NCBI GenBank assembly: GCA_013398055.1
Contig: VZRS01007666.1
Span: 124,001 to 188,000, forward strand
DNA from: Ifrita kowaldi
Lineage: Eukaryota > Chordata > Aves > Passeriformes > Cinclosomatidae
DNA length: 64,000 bases
Direction: 5' to 3'
Below the pieces are notes generated by a model, which was not told where the DNA came from, ran no database searches, and saw only the letters and a program-made list of their open reading frames with translations. Both the position numbers and the translations under genes were made by a program. Positions within the stretch are counted from its first letter, which is position 1; every line of letters starts with the position of its first letter. Below, piece after piece: positions 40,280 through 50,702 of this stretch.

Positions 40280-40524
40280 AGCAGTTAAAATGGTATAAAA
40301 CACATGTTCTCTTGGCACAATTTATTTTCTGAGAACAGAAGGAAGCAGTGTGAGTAATGAATCAGGGATTGTATTGACCTGACTGTCACTGTGACGACCT
40401 ATTAAAATCTAGGATGTTTTATCATTCTCTTAAATTGGATTCAAAATCTATATGTAGCTAAGGATACAGTTATTAAATATTGTGCTGGTAATGCTCATAT
40501 ATGTGAACAACAAATGTGTTGGGA

Positions 40525-40622
40525 GATCACAGAACCATGAAGTTGTTGAGGCTGGAAGTCACCTGTGGAAATTGTGTGGTTTCTCATGTTTAAATTGAGT
40601 TTCCTGTGTTTCAGTTTGTGCC
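40525..40622 (-). mobile_element. CR1 LINE 3' part, left fragment (split by LTR)
   Basis: The start, atcacagaaccatgaag..gaggctggaag, is the reverse complement of the CR1 tail. The right part (atgtttaaattgagtttcctg, tgtttcagtttgtgcc) matches a deeper CR1 3' region remembered as ...tgtttaaatggaatttcctgtgtttcagtttgtgcccattgcctc... Intervening consensus is missing, so the copy carries an internal deletion. The CR1 text resumes at 41148 with gtgcccatcccctcctgccctggcactggg, showing that the LTR landed inside this element. Confidence 0.8.
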
Positions 40623-41147
40623 CGTCATGGTTTAACCCCATCCCCTGCAGTGGGATGGGGGAGAAAATGGGAAAGAAAACCTGTGGGGTAAAGACAGTTT
40701 AATAGGGAAAAGAAAAGTTGTGCATACAAGCAAAGCAAGGCAAGAAATTCCTTAACCACTTCCCACAGGCAGGCACTCAGCCATCCTCAGGAAAGCAGGG
40801 CTCCATCTCATGTGACGGTGGCTGGGGAAGGCAGATGCCCTAACTCTGAACATCCCCTCTTCTCCTCCTTCCCCCAGCTCTGCATGCTGAGCATGAGGCC
40901 ACAGGGTCTGAAATACCCCTTGGGTCAGTCGGGCTCAGCTGTCCCAGCTCTGTCCCCCCAAACTCCCTGCGTGCCCCCAGCCCCCTCGCTGGCAGGGTGA
41001 GGAGCAGAGAAGCCCTCAGTGGTGTAAGCCCAGCTCAGCACTGACTGAAACATCCCTGTGTGATCAACACTGTTTTCAGCACGACTCCAAACCACAGCCC
41101 ATAGCTTATCTTGAAGAAAATCAACCACCCCAGCCCAAACCAGCACT
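40623..41147 (-). mobile_element. solo LTR of an avian ERVL-type endogenous retrovirus
   Basis: Reading the minus strand, the element opens gtgctggtttgggctggg and closes ggggttaaaccatgac. Between these are landmarks I know from a common passerine LTR family: tgttgatcacacagggatgtttcag, a gctttgcttg stretch, attaaactgtcttta (ATTAAA poly(A) signal) and cccatcccactg. Length is about 525 bp. There is no internal gag/pol/env and no second LTR, so it is a solo LTR left by recombination. The flanks share tgtgccc (40617-40623 and 41147-41153), which includes a 5-bp duplication, gtgcc, typical of ERVL. The TATA region appears changed (cagcatgcag where I expect a TATATAA). No viral protein is encoded. 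ERVK assignment is the alternative. Confidence 0.85.
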
Positions 41148-41195
41148 GTGCCCATCCCCTCCTGCCCTGGCACTGGGCGAGGAGCAGCCTTGGCT
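41148..41195 (-). mobile_element. CR1 LINE, right fragment (split by LTR)
   Basis: The sequence gtgcccatcccctcctgccctggcactggg continues the CR1 text interrupted at 40622, including the duplicated gtgcc. Similarity fades after about 41195. The rest of the way to the splice donor near 41261 is not recognisable. Orientation is minus, as for the left piece. Confidence 0.7.
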
Positions 41196-41261
41196 GAGGG
41201 GACCGTGGGGCTGCAGCCTGGGATGCTGAGAGTCCTCGGGTGTGCTGAGGACAGCACTCAC

Positions 41262-41491
41262 CTCTTTTAAGCTGTATTTTGCTGTTTCCACTCTTCTAAT
41301 CCATTCTTTCCTCCAGACAGTTCCAGTCATAGACCAGTTACGTAGGCTGGCCTGGGCTGTCAATATTAAGTATCGAGACACTGGTAATAGTAACTTTTCC
41401 ACTAAGCTCTGCATTTCTTGGAGGAGATTTTCTATTGTGGCAGAAGTGCCGGGCATGGCAAATCCTGCTTCGGTAAGGCAGAATGAAGTTA
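41262..41491 (-). CDS. candidate internal coding exon, unknown protein
   Basis: On the minus strand, an acceptor (tttactccacag, AG at 41493-41492) and a consensus donor (AAAGAG|GTGAGT, GT at 41261-41260) bound 230 nt: two bases finishing a codon plus exactly 76 whole codons without a stop. The peptide looks real. An amphipathic helix-like stretch (IENLLQEMQSLVEKLLLPVS) is followed by LILTAQASLRNWSMTG and then a basic VWRKEWIRRVETAKYSLKE. There is no signal peptide or membrane span; an all-alpha protein is likely. I do not recognise the family. The frame stays open 61 nt further upstream to an ATG at 41552, so the exact 5' edge is uncertain because the pyrimidine tract is modest. Next to the donor, within about 70 bp, lies the CR1/LTR complex, consistent with insertion into the following intron. 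Confidence 0.5.
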
Positions 41492-42813
41492 CTGTGGAGT
41501 AAATCTCATTTAATGCTTTGAAACGTAAGAGCACATTCCTATTTTGATACATATGGACAATAAATCAGGCCTCATGAAGCCGTTATCTGTCTAAGAATAG
41601 CAAAGTATAAAGAGAAACAAAATGAATTCATATTGCATATAGATTTAAGTGTTAGCCCGCTCTGATACCCAGGATCTTTTTTTCTTTCACAGTGAAATGA
41701 CTTCTCACAATTGCACAATAATCAGTTATTATTTTAGAAGGTCAGCAATGCTGCTTATAGCTCATGAAGTACTGACTTGGTATGTTCACTTCTATTCCAT
41801 AGGCCTGCTTTATGCTTTCACTCAGAAAATTTTGGGGGCAAGAACACTTTCTCCTTGGCTACCTGGAGTACACTTGGCATGTCTTTTTAATTTTTATTGG
41901 TAATAAAAGCAACACTTTTTGCTTAGCTGTGCAAAATATCTGTTGCTCATCTAAATAGGAAATTTCTCCTTTATTGAAGCACTTGAAAGAACTTGTCTTG
42001 GTTGAGTCCAAGCTCAGTAGCAGCCGTGGTGGACTCCATGGCATATGCTGCCCCAGGATGGTGTCAGGCCCATGTGCTGAGCTTGATTTTAGCACCGTCT
42101 GGAATTTGCATCGTGCCCACGATAACCTTCAGCTGAGGTGCTATTTTCATCCTCGAAAACAGGGATCGAGTTAGATGCTGATTTTTCCAAAGGAGCGAGC
42201 TAAATCTAAGTTTATATGCACTTAAATTCCCATTATTTGAGTTGGCTGACTCCTTTCCTAAGTATTTAAAAGTCCCACTAACAGGGTGTTCAGCAGTTTG
42301 CAGTCACAACCATTTGGATGCCAATGCCATGGTAACCAGGCCCGTCTGGGTACCTTGCTTGGCAAGATCTTTGTAGGTCTTTTCTCTTGGGCCCTGCTTT
42401 ATATAGTTAACATAGAAAGCAGAACACAAAAGAAAAGATTTCACGAAATTAACATCTCCTGTTAACAGTAGGGTAGGGATGCGTTGTCCTCCATGGCATC
42501 ATCTGCTGCTGACATTCAAGCAGTTCTAATTACTTTAATGAGTCCCACTGGTCCCCTCTGTAACTGCTGGATGATGCCTGAGGACACTCTTCAGAGGTGG
42601 GAGAATAAAGCTAGGGAGCAACCAGAGAGTGAAACTGCTCTTCTTGCTGGCAAAAAATTGTTCTTTGGGAGGTCTGTGGAGTTAACAGGCCAGGCACTTC
42701 CCTCTTTGCCAGTCTCTTTTCTCATCCTGCTTTTAGGGAGTGCTTGCACCTTGGAATTACTTTAGATTCCAGAATCAATGCAAACTCTTTGCTGTCTTCT
42801 GTTTGTTTGTTTT

Positions 42814-42853
42814 ATACATACATACACACACACACATATATATATATATATAT
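42814..42853. repeat. compound TACA/CA/TA microsatellite
   Basis: Text runs tacatacatacacacacacacatatatatatat. Simple repeat. Confidence 0.9.
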
Positions 42854-45377
42854 GAAATTTTAAATTTTTTTTAGCAACTCTAATTTGCTTAGGATATTTT
42901 TTTTGTGGAATTTAGCTGTGAAGTTTTCCTGTCAAACCCTGTAAAATGTCTTGATAGTTACCAGTCTCCATTTTTCATCCAAACACGCGAGATTATTTGA
43001 TCGTTGCATCTGGTGGGAGAAGATTGACATGTTTTCTTGGGATCACAGGCTGAGTTTTGACTTTCTCCCTTTTTGTAGTCTTAGACAGTGCTCACTTTCT
43101 TGATATGCACTTCCATAATGGACTTGTACGTTATTATTGGTGTTCTTTGATACAAAAGAAATTCAATACCTCTGGGGCTATAAATATCATTGATTCACTC
43201 CAAATAGAGAAAGATACTGTAATATTTTTTAGGTTATTAAGACTTTTCCATTTTCTCTCTGATGGGGAAGAGTTATGAATTTGGTAATCATTAAGCCCTA
43301 GGTAACTGAAGTTATGCAATCAAACCCTCTCTTTAAAACATAATTATGATTGTTTCCAACATTTAATTCTTTTTCTCTTTGAAAATATTATTTTTAATGC
43401 CTTGAGTGGATTTTTTGTTTACTGTTTCAAAGAATTGCTCCTGTTGCTTGTGTTAGAACAGAGGAGTCTTAGTAGCAGAATAGCAGATTATATTTCTCAC
43501 CGACAAAGCTTTAATGGAATTATTGAGCATTTCAAGATGTTGCAGTAGGAATCCAAGCTTGAAATAAGTGTATGGATTTCTTTTTCCCTACTGAATGACT
43601 AGGACGAAAAATCTCAGTCTTTTCTGTGTGGAATTCAGTTTCTTGGGCAGCTTGTTTTAAAAAAAAATGAGAAAAATGTAGAAAAAAGAAGGGAGAAAAA
43701 AAGTTTTGTGAAGATGCTGGCTTGAATCTTATTAAAATAGCTGTCACTTGTATAAGTGATGTAAAAGTGTATGAAATCTTATAATTATTCCTTGTGTTTA
43801 TTCATCAGTCCCTAATACATACTGAGATAAAATTAAGGGAGAAGTTGTGTATATGCATGCACATAAATTCTATGTAAATTTGAGTTCCGAATGTCAAAAC
43901 TGCCTCATTTTAAAATTCACTCACACTTCTAGGAATTGTGATTGGGAGGGATGATGTGTGATGCACCTGCCTTGGTCTGTGCTGCTCAGGGGAAATGTTC
44001 AGGGTTGGGGCTGCACAGGGGATTGTGCAGCTGCCTTTGCAGGCAGGGATAGAGTTCCTTTTGCATTTGAGGATAAAGGTACAGATATTAAAAAAGCCCA
44101 GTCAGAGTTTGTGTTTTCAGCTCAGCTGTTGTTCACCAGACCTGTGTCCAAAAAGTTTATTTCAGCTAATGCTTGTGGAGCCTGGGCTGCAGAGATCTTT
44201 CAGGACAGAGCTGGTGGGGCTGACATGTTTTCCATCGCATCTGCTGCGTGCCCAGCGATGCCTCCACAACCAGATAATCTTCTGTCAGGGCAAACTCGGC
44301 TGTGGAGAAAACAAAACCAGCACTTGTGAGATGTGTGCTGTAAAACCACCAGCCTCTCTCGCTTTGAGAAGTTCCAGAAAGTTTTCCTGTGGTGGGTGTG
44401 CAGCGCAAGTTAAAGCACATTAAATGATGTGTGGATGTTGACGCTCAGGAGAGAAGCAGCTCTAAAGCTAAAACCCAGGGGGGTGTCTGTGCTCTCCCGT
44501 GGGAGCGTTCCCACTGGGATTTAATGTGCTGCGACTCCTGCACGGTGACTGCACACCATTAGTGGATTTGCCTCAACTTTCCCGAGTGTCCTTATGTTGT
44601 TGATGTGACTTTTGGTCCTGCTCTTGCTGCTGCCTGCAGACTGAAAGCCATGGATTTCCATGGGCAGACCTTACTCTGCAGATCTTGCACCGTGTTGCCC
44701 TTACGTGTCAGTCATTTAATTAACCTTTCAAATTGTCTCTTCAGTCCCGGTTAGAAAGGGCAAAGTCCTATGGCCTGTTTTAATATTTAAAATGAGGAAC
44801 CGATGTTCATCACGGACGCTTCATTTCCTATAGAATGATGTGCCTCAGAGCCCTTTTATCTGCTGGACCTGATGCGCATGATGATGCCTCTGCTACATTT
44901 ACACACTTTTCAGCAGGACTGTTCCCACTTTAGGCTGATTAGGTTAAAAGAAGATCATCCAGAATACGATGATGATTCAACAGTTATGGTTTTTAGCCAT
45001 TGCAGGCTAAATATATTCTCAGCAGGATATCTGGGGGTAGAGAGGGACAGCAGAAATGCTCTGCTCTGTTGTATTTCTAATGGGTTTAGTAATGCTCAGT
45101 AGAAATGGTATCTTCAGTTTTCTTGGTGCAGACATTTGTAACAGAGTACCCTGTGCTATAAAGGCAATTAATTGTCTGTCTGATGTGCCTACTGTACATA
45201 AAAATCTGCTTTTTAATTATGAGTATGAAGCCGGCTGCACGAAGGATCAGTTTTTGATTTCCTAAGATACCTAATGTGTTATGAATAGGAAGATAAGCTG
45301 CAGTCAAATTGAGCATTTTATTCCTATTTTAAAGTAATTGTCAAAGTTATGAAAATATTTATGTAGAAACTAGTGTT

Positions 45378-45401
45378 TTACATAAAAAATTACATAAAAA
45401 A
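45378..45401. repeat. 12-bp tandem duplication
   Basis: The unit ttacataaaaaa occurs twice head-to-tail, with identical copies. Simple slippage duplication. Confidence 0.8.
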
Positions 45402-45681
45402 TTGTGGACCTGTAGAAATTAATGGTAGAGAATGAGGGTCCTGTCCCATCCCGTCCCCCCCCCAAGGAGATCTAGCAGCTGTAGACACTTTTTCCAATTA
45501 ATCCAATTGAAAACATGAGACACTGACACATCTCAAAACAGGCGTCTAATTTAGGAGTCTGTTGGGGACTGAAGTTCTTTAGATAGTCCAGAAAGTTTCC
45601 TGAGGACTCTGACTCATCACTCAGAGCCTGCAGTAGTGAAGTGGAAGCTTGGGTTCCTGTCTGTGCCTCTCAACTTCCCAC

Positions 45682-45817
45682 CCCACAAAAAGGTGTGAAC
45701 GCTGTCTTGTGTGTCTGAGGCCACCTCTTCCAGCTTTGTGTCCATATGGGAATATAAATGATTAATGTTTGGCTGATGGTTGGAGATAAACATCGTTCTA
45801 GAGCATGAGAGTGAAAT
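45682..45817 (-). CDS. weak candidate internal exon, unknown protein
   Basis: A strong minus-strand acceptor (ccaattttttttttttcag type, AG at 45819-45818) opens a stop-free frame through 45 codons. A possible donor, G|GTGGGA at 45681, leaves phase 1, which would complete the split first codon of the exon at 41262-41491 as GTA. The peptide contains MDTKLEEVASDTQDSVHTF. The donor is weak and the acceptor owes its strength to a T homopolymer, so this is only suggestive. Confidence 0.15.
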
Positions 45818-48800
45818 CTGAAAAAAAAAAATTGGCATATGACAGTCTTTTATCAAACTGAAGGCTCTGTTATTGTGGGATTTTGCATGAAATTTGCTGG
45901 TGGTACACTAAGAATTAATTTGCTGTTAGGCTTGAGGATAGAGCAGCTTCAAAATTATTAATAAACATTGGAGGGAAAAATGTGATTTTTAAGTGCTTTA
46001 TGATCTAATTTTGAAGAAGGTTGAAATACTTTGTTTTTTTAGTTTTAGAGTTTCTGTTGATATAAATCTGTGGACAATTTGCCAGCATAGAATCAGAACA
46101 TGATCAAGTAGGTTTGACCTGGAACAACCTGAGCCAACTGTGGCATAAACTCTGAAAGTACTGAAAAGTGCTCTGCAACACTCATGGCTATCCAGAAAAG
46201 AAAATGTATGTGTTTATCCAATTAAAACTCCAGGAATAAATAAGCACTTTAGACACAATCTAATTATCCAGCTGGAATTTGGCCAGGATTGTAGAAGTTG
46301 ACAGCCCTTGAGTTAGAGGTGTCAACAGGGGATTGATAGCGAGGGTGAGAAGTTGAATTGTGCATCCCTCATGTGGAGTGCTGGGCAGTTCTGACAGTGC
46401 CCACACCACAATGAACTGCTCCTTTATCCCTGCCCTTCATTAGTGTGCCCTGAAAAAGCGTGAAACGTAATTAAAATAATCCTGAATTATCATTATTTTA
46501 AGTGCCGCTAATGGCACTATTGGAGACAATGAGATGAAATAGTATCTAATTTTTCTCGTTAATATTGTCCTTTTAATTCCTCTTGCATCAAAGGCTTTTT
46601 CTGCATAAAATTGCTCTTGATGAGGATGGGGCTGCATTAAGAGGTATCACAGAGTTTTGGGTTCTTCATCTTCAGGTCTTTAAGGAGGAAAGTTTTGGTT
46701 TTTTTTTTTGAGCTTCTCTGTGGGGCAATCTTTGCAATAGAAAGTTCTGTTTTTAAGAAATAATAGCAGATGTCTATGCTAATAGTACCATGTTTGTAAA
46801 TGTTTTTTCTCAGGCTGGTTTTTGCAGTTACAGCTGTCTCCCAAAGAGCAGCTGAGTTATATAGGGAAAACTGGCAAGATTAATTTTTAATGTGATAACT
46901 TTGGCTAGAGTGTTATTCCCTAGCAGTGAACACCTATAAACTCAGGGGATGTGTGTCTCAGTAACACAATTTCAAAGCTTCCTTCTCCCCCTCCTCCCCA
47001 AAAAATAGGGGTAATCAGTGTAATTTAAAGGATCAGAGAGTTTGGGGGGTTTTTTTGTACTTTTCTTTTTTCCACTCCAGTTGTTTGGTGTGGCTGACAT
47101 GCACAAGTGTGTGTTTCTTGGGTCCACTTTTGAATTGCAGCATCAATAGCTGCAGGTGAGGCTGTGGGCTGTGGTCAACCAAACACAGTTCCAAGCTGTG
47201 GTTTCCAAATTAACTGGCACATCCTTCACAAGCATTTTTATTTGACAGCTGATGATTGCTCAAAGTTTCAGGTGCAAAACCTTAATCTGCATTTTGTTGG
47301 GTCCCAAGCTGGCTTCCTGCCTTCTCCAGCCCTTTGGATCCCTGTGGCTAAAACGAGCTGAAGTTGTGCTCACAGTCACTGCTTCAAACACAAAACTGCT
47401 CCCGAGGCTCGCTTGGCATCTCCCAGAGATGTGAACCAAGTACTGGAGCATCTCTCTGATATTCTCAAACGCAGTCTTTTGTGCATCTGTGTGTAATGAA
47501 CTGAAGTGGTGGGATAGCAGAGACTTTACGGTGGTTGTCTAGACAGGGTGATGCTTACCCATAGAGATAAGTTTCTTTTTACCAATTAGGAAAAAAAAAA
47601 AAAGGATTTATTTTGCTTAAGCAGTACCTTAGAGTAATAAGAGTAATGCCATTCTCTCGGTTGGTTGCTCAACTGTTAAGGTGATGTTGGGGATATTATT
47701 GAACGAGACCAAAGCAAGTACCAAGGGAGAATTAGCTAATTCAGCTTAATAACTGAGCATTTCCTATTTGGTGGGAGCAGGATTCCACATCTCTTCCAGG
47801 AGAAACAACTAAATTAGATTTTTATTAAGAGATTAGTCCATGTCATGACTTATATCCTACAAGATTTTCGGTCATAGCAGAGATTGGTTCTCAGCAGACC
47901 CAGTTCTGGAGGCTCTGCCTGCTCTTTCCAGTCTCTTTGTGTTCCCTTAATGTTGGGAAATGGGCTGTGGAGTCTCCAATAGTTGACATAAATACCTGAG
48001 TGCCATCCATTTTGTCCTGCCTCAGGCACACGCGTTTTGGGATGTGCTGCAAATCATGGCTGTGATGGAGGGGCAGACACCACGGGGATGGTGTCAGGGA
48101 TAATTCAAGCTCCTGACAACAGTCTGTAGGGAACAGATTTCTGCAGACCCTGGTAGTTACTCCAAACTGGAGCGTGGTCACTTCTGGACTAAGGGAGTGG
48201 CTGCTTTCTCTCCACTCATTATATCTCATTTATTAATGAGCTGCTGCAATTCTGCACTGTCCTCCTTCCTATCCATAGCAGAGGGAAACCACTGTGTTCA
48301 ATGTCAAACATCTGCCCAACAAACCTGTCCTTCATGAAGGGGATCCCTCCTTCAGTTTCCCTCTCTGTGATTAATCCATCCCAGTGCTGCCTGCTTTGGA
48401 AGGAGCAAGAAAATGAGCCTTTTCTTTTTCTTCTCTTAAGGAAAACTGTTAAATACTTAAATGCAGGCTATTTTTTTATCTTCCTGTGAGATGCCTCAGG
48501 GCAAGGTTACAGTAATTGTATGTTATGCTGCCCTGCTATAGAGAGTCCCGTTGTAATTTGGCTCGTTTTTGTAGCATCCCTCTCTGGAGAATCAGCTGGA
48601 GCAGCTCTTGCAGAGTGTCACTGTGGTTATAAAGGGGTCTGTTCTGTGTGCATGCTCCTTGGGAGAATGTCTGCCAAGGTGTGGTGGTGAAAACTGCTGT
48701 GGGGTTTGTGACTGACGTGGTTTTTTCCTCCTTTTTTTTTTTTTTTTTTTTAATGGGACGTTGAAAAATTAATAGATATTTAAGCAGAAATGGAATTTTT

Positions 48801-48847
48801 TTGTAGGTTAGGTAAAACATTGTGGTCTCGTAACTGTGGAGTAGTTT

Positions 48848-48887
48848 ATTTTTCTCTGGAGGAATACACACTCCTCCAGAGAAAAAT
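48848..48887. repeat. perfect inverted repeat (16-bp stem, 8-nt loop)
   Basis: atttttctctggagga (48848-48863) and tcctccagagaaaaat (48872-48887) are exact reverse complements around atacacac. Pairing stops abruptly at both ends. It may be a small hairpin from template switching, or a structured RNA element if transcribed. No U-tract follows. Confidence 0.9.
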
Positions 48888-49989
48888 GGTACTGATTCCC
48901 TGTGATGCTGCAGTTTTTCACTCAGCCCTCCTATCCGTGTTTCCCTTCCTAACAGCGAATTCTGGTCAACCTGACCCATTTCTGACCAGAAGTTTGATTC
49001 AGGTACAAATTAATCAAGCATTACATATAAAATGTCAGTTCTTAACACAGTAGTGAAATTCCCCTGAGCTCATTTTTTATCTTGCACAGAAGTGTATTGC
49101 TGCTGGAATGAGGCCCCTTTTTAGACTTTACCACATCTTGGTACAGGTTGTCCTCTGGGGACTGAAGATGTTTCAGGACAGACAAAAATCCCAAGGTGTA
49201 TTTTTTTGTAATGGTTGCTAAGCCTGTACCGTTACCAAAGAGGATTTTAAGGAGTTAGAACAAGATTGGTTTAAAATCTATTTGTTTTCCCTCAAGTCAC
49301 TGCAGGTTCAGAGAAATGGGTTGGTTTGTGCTTTGTTTCTGGCAGGAACATGTTTTCAATATAATCCAGCCCTCTCTGTAGGTCTTCATTGTTTGGATTG
49401 TGCTCCACAATGTTTCAGACATGAGAGCAGTTAATATGGATTGTTCCTCTTGACCCTGACTACATTTATCCCCAACAATTCATTTCATTCCAGTGGATGA
49501 TTCTCTTTTGGCTGAGAACGAGGTGCCTGGAAGCTTTGCTTTCCCCCAGTGCTTTTATGACCTATTTGAGATGCCAGAACACCTTTATACCATGTCACAC
49601 TGTTCTGCCCTTCCTGCCTGTGCTGGATGCTTTAATGGAAGGACAGCTTGAAAAATGTGGGGTACAACACAAAATTTTAGATTTTTCTCCAGTCAGTAGG
49701 GGTTAGTCTCCTTGTATTCAGCTCTCCTGACCTATTTTACCCTAGCAGCCAGAAGCAGTCTGACTTTCTTGACGTGCATCACCCAATGCGTTGCAGTTGT
49801 TAAAACACAGAGATGGTATGTTTCAAGATGTACCAGCAGCAACATTGCCTAGAAGCTCCCTTTTAGCAAAAATCAAAAATTCTGTTAACATTGGGGTGCA
49901 TTAAAAATTTAAAATGCAACTAGTGTTTTCCATATTGTAGGCACATAAAGGTGTAATAGGAGCTTTTGCTTGGGGATTGTGTCTTTGAT

Positions 49990-50006
49990 ACGTGTGTGTG
50001 TGTGTC
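49990..50006. repeat. (GT)n microsatellite
   Basis: A short run of GT units (cgtgtgtgtgtgtgtc). Simple repeat. Confidence 0.8.
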
Positions 50007-50633
50007 TCGACTCCCAAAGCTTTCCTGTCTCTGCCTGTTAAACTTGGCCGAGCTGCTTTAGAAATCCACCCCACACTGCGATAGCTCCGGCATCTCCAGG
50101 GTAATCTGGGATGCTGCATACAAATCCTTGTGCAAGTTTTCAGTCTGACAGGCTCAAGCTAGACCAGGCATATCTGTGAGGGGTGTTCAGCACCATTTGT
50201 ACTGCCACTGGACTGGAAACTCAGCTCAGATGTTTATCGCCGGCGTCTCCAGCCCGAGTCCGCTGTGTTCCACACAGCTTCTTCCCCTGATGGGGTTTTT
50301 CTCAATAAAACTTCACGCCCAGCAGCTTCCCTGCTGTCTGAGGATGTGTTTGTTTCTTCGCTTCTGAGCCTGTGGTCAAGCTCTGTTGAAGAAGAAAAAG
50401 TTCAAATGTGGACTTGAGTCCTTTCTTATAAAACTATAAAAACACAGAAAAATATTTATCGAGAAGAGAATTTTTCTCCAAAACGCAACAGCTTTTGGCA
50501 CTTACTTTTGGCTCTGCTGCACTTCCACTGTTACTTTGGTCTCTTGTCTCACTTCTGGCAGGCTGGGTTACCTTAGCAGGGAGCTGAGTCTGTGCTGCCC
50601 AGGTTGGCCATCCTTCAGGGAGTGGTTTAGTTT

Positions 50634-50702
50634 ACAGAATCTCAGAATCCTGGATTGGAAGGGACCTTAAAGAACATCTAGTTCCAACCCACCCCTGCCA
50701 TT
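50634..50702 (-). mobile_element. CR1 LINE 3'-end fragment
   Basis: acagaatctcagaatcc, then ggattggaagggaccttaaag and catctagttccaaccc, form the hallmark reverse complement of the avian CR1 3' end. The element is on the minus strand and about 70 bp survive. It is less diverged than the 17.8-kb copy, so probably younger. Confidence 0.9.

Larger units (their letters stand above)
41492..48847. other. mainly non-coding stretch, possible upstream intron of a minus-strand gene
   Basis: No firm gene is visible. It contains a CA/TA microsatellite (42814-42853), a 12-bp tandem duplication (45378-45401) and a weak minus-strand exon candidate (45682-45817). Poly-A and poly-T runs near 47588-47601 and 48732-48751 are simple repeats. 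Confidence 0.45.

Noticed and set aside
40812..41257. Open frames on both strands
   Set aside because: They fall within the LTR and CR1 fragments and are explained by GC-rich repeat sequence.
43958..44423. Two overlapping plus-strand frames of over 120 codons
   Set aside because: They overlap in different frames, with another on the minus strand, in a locally GC-richer region. There is no motif or splice support.
46088..46135. catagaatcagaacatgatc, resembling a CR1 3' end
   Set aside because: Only the catagaatca motif fits; the following sequence departs from the CR1 consensus, so I do not call it.
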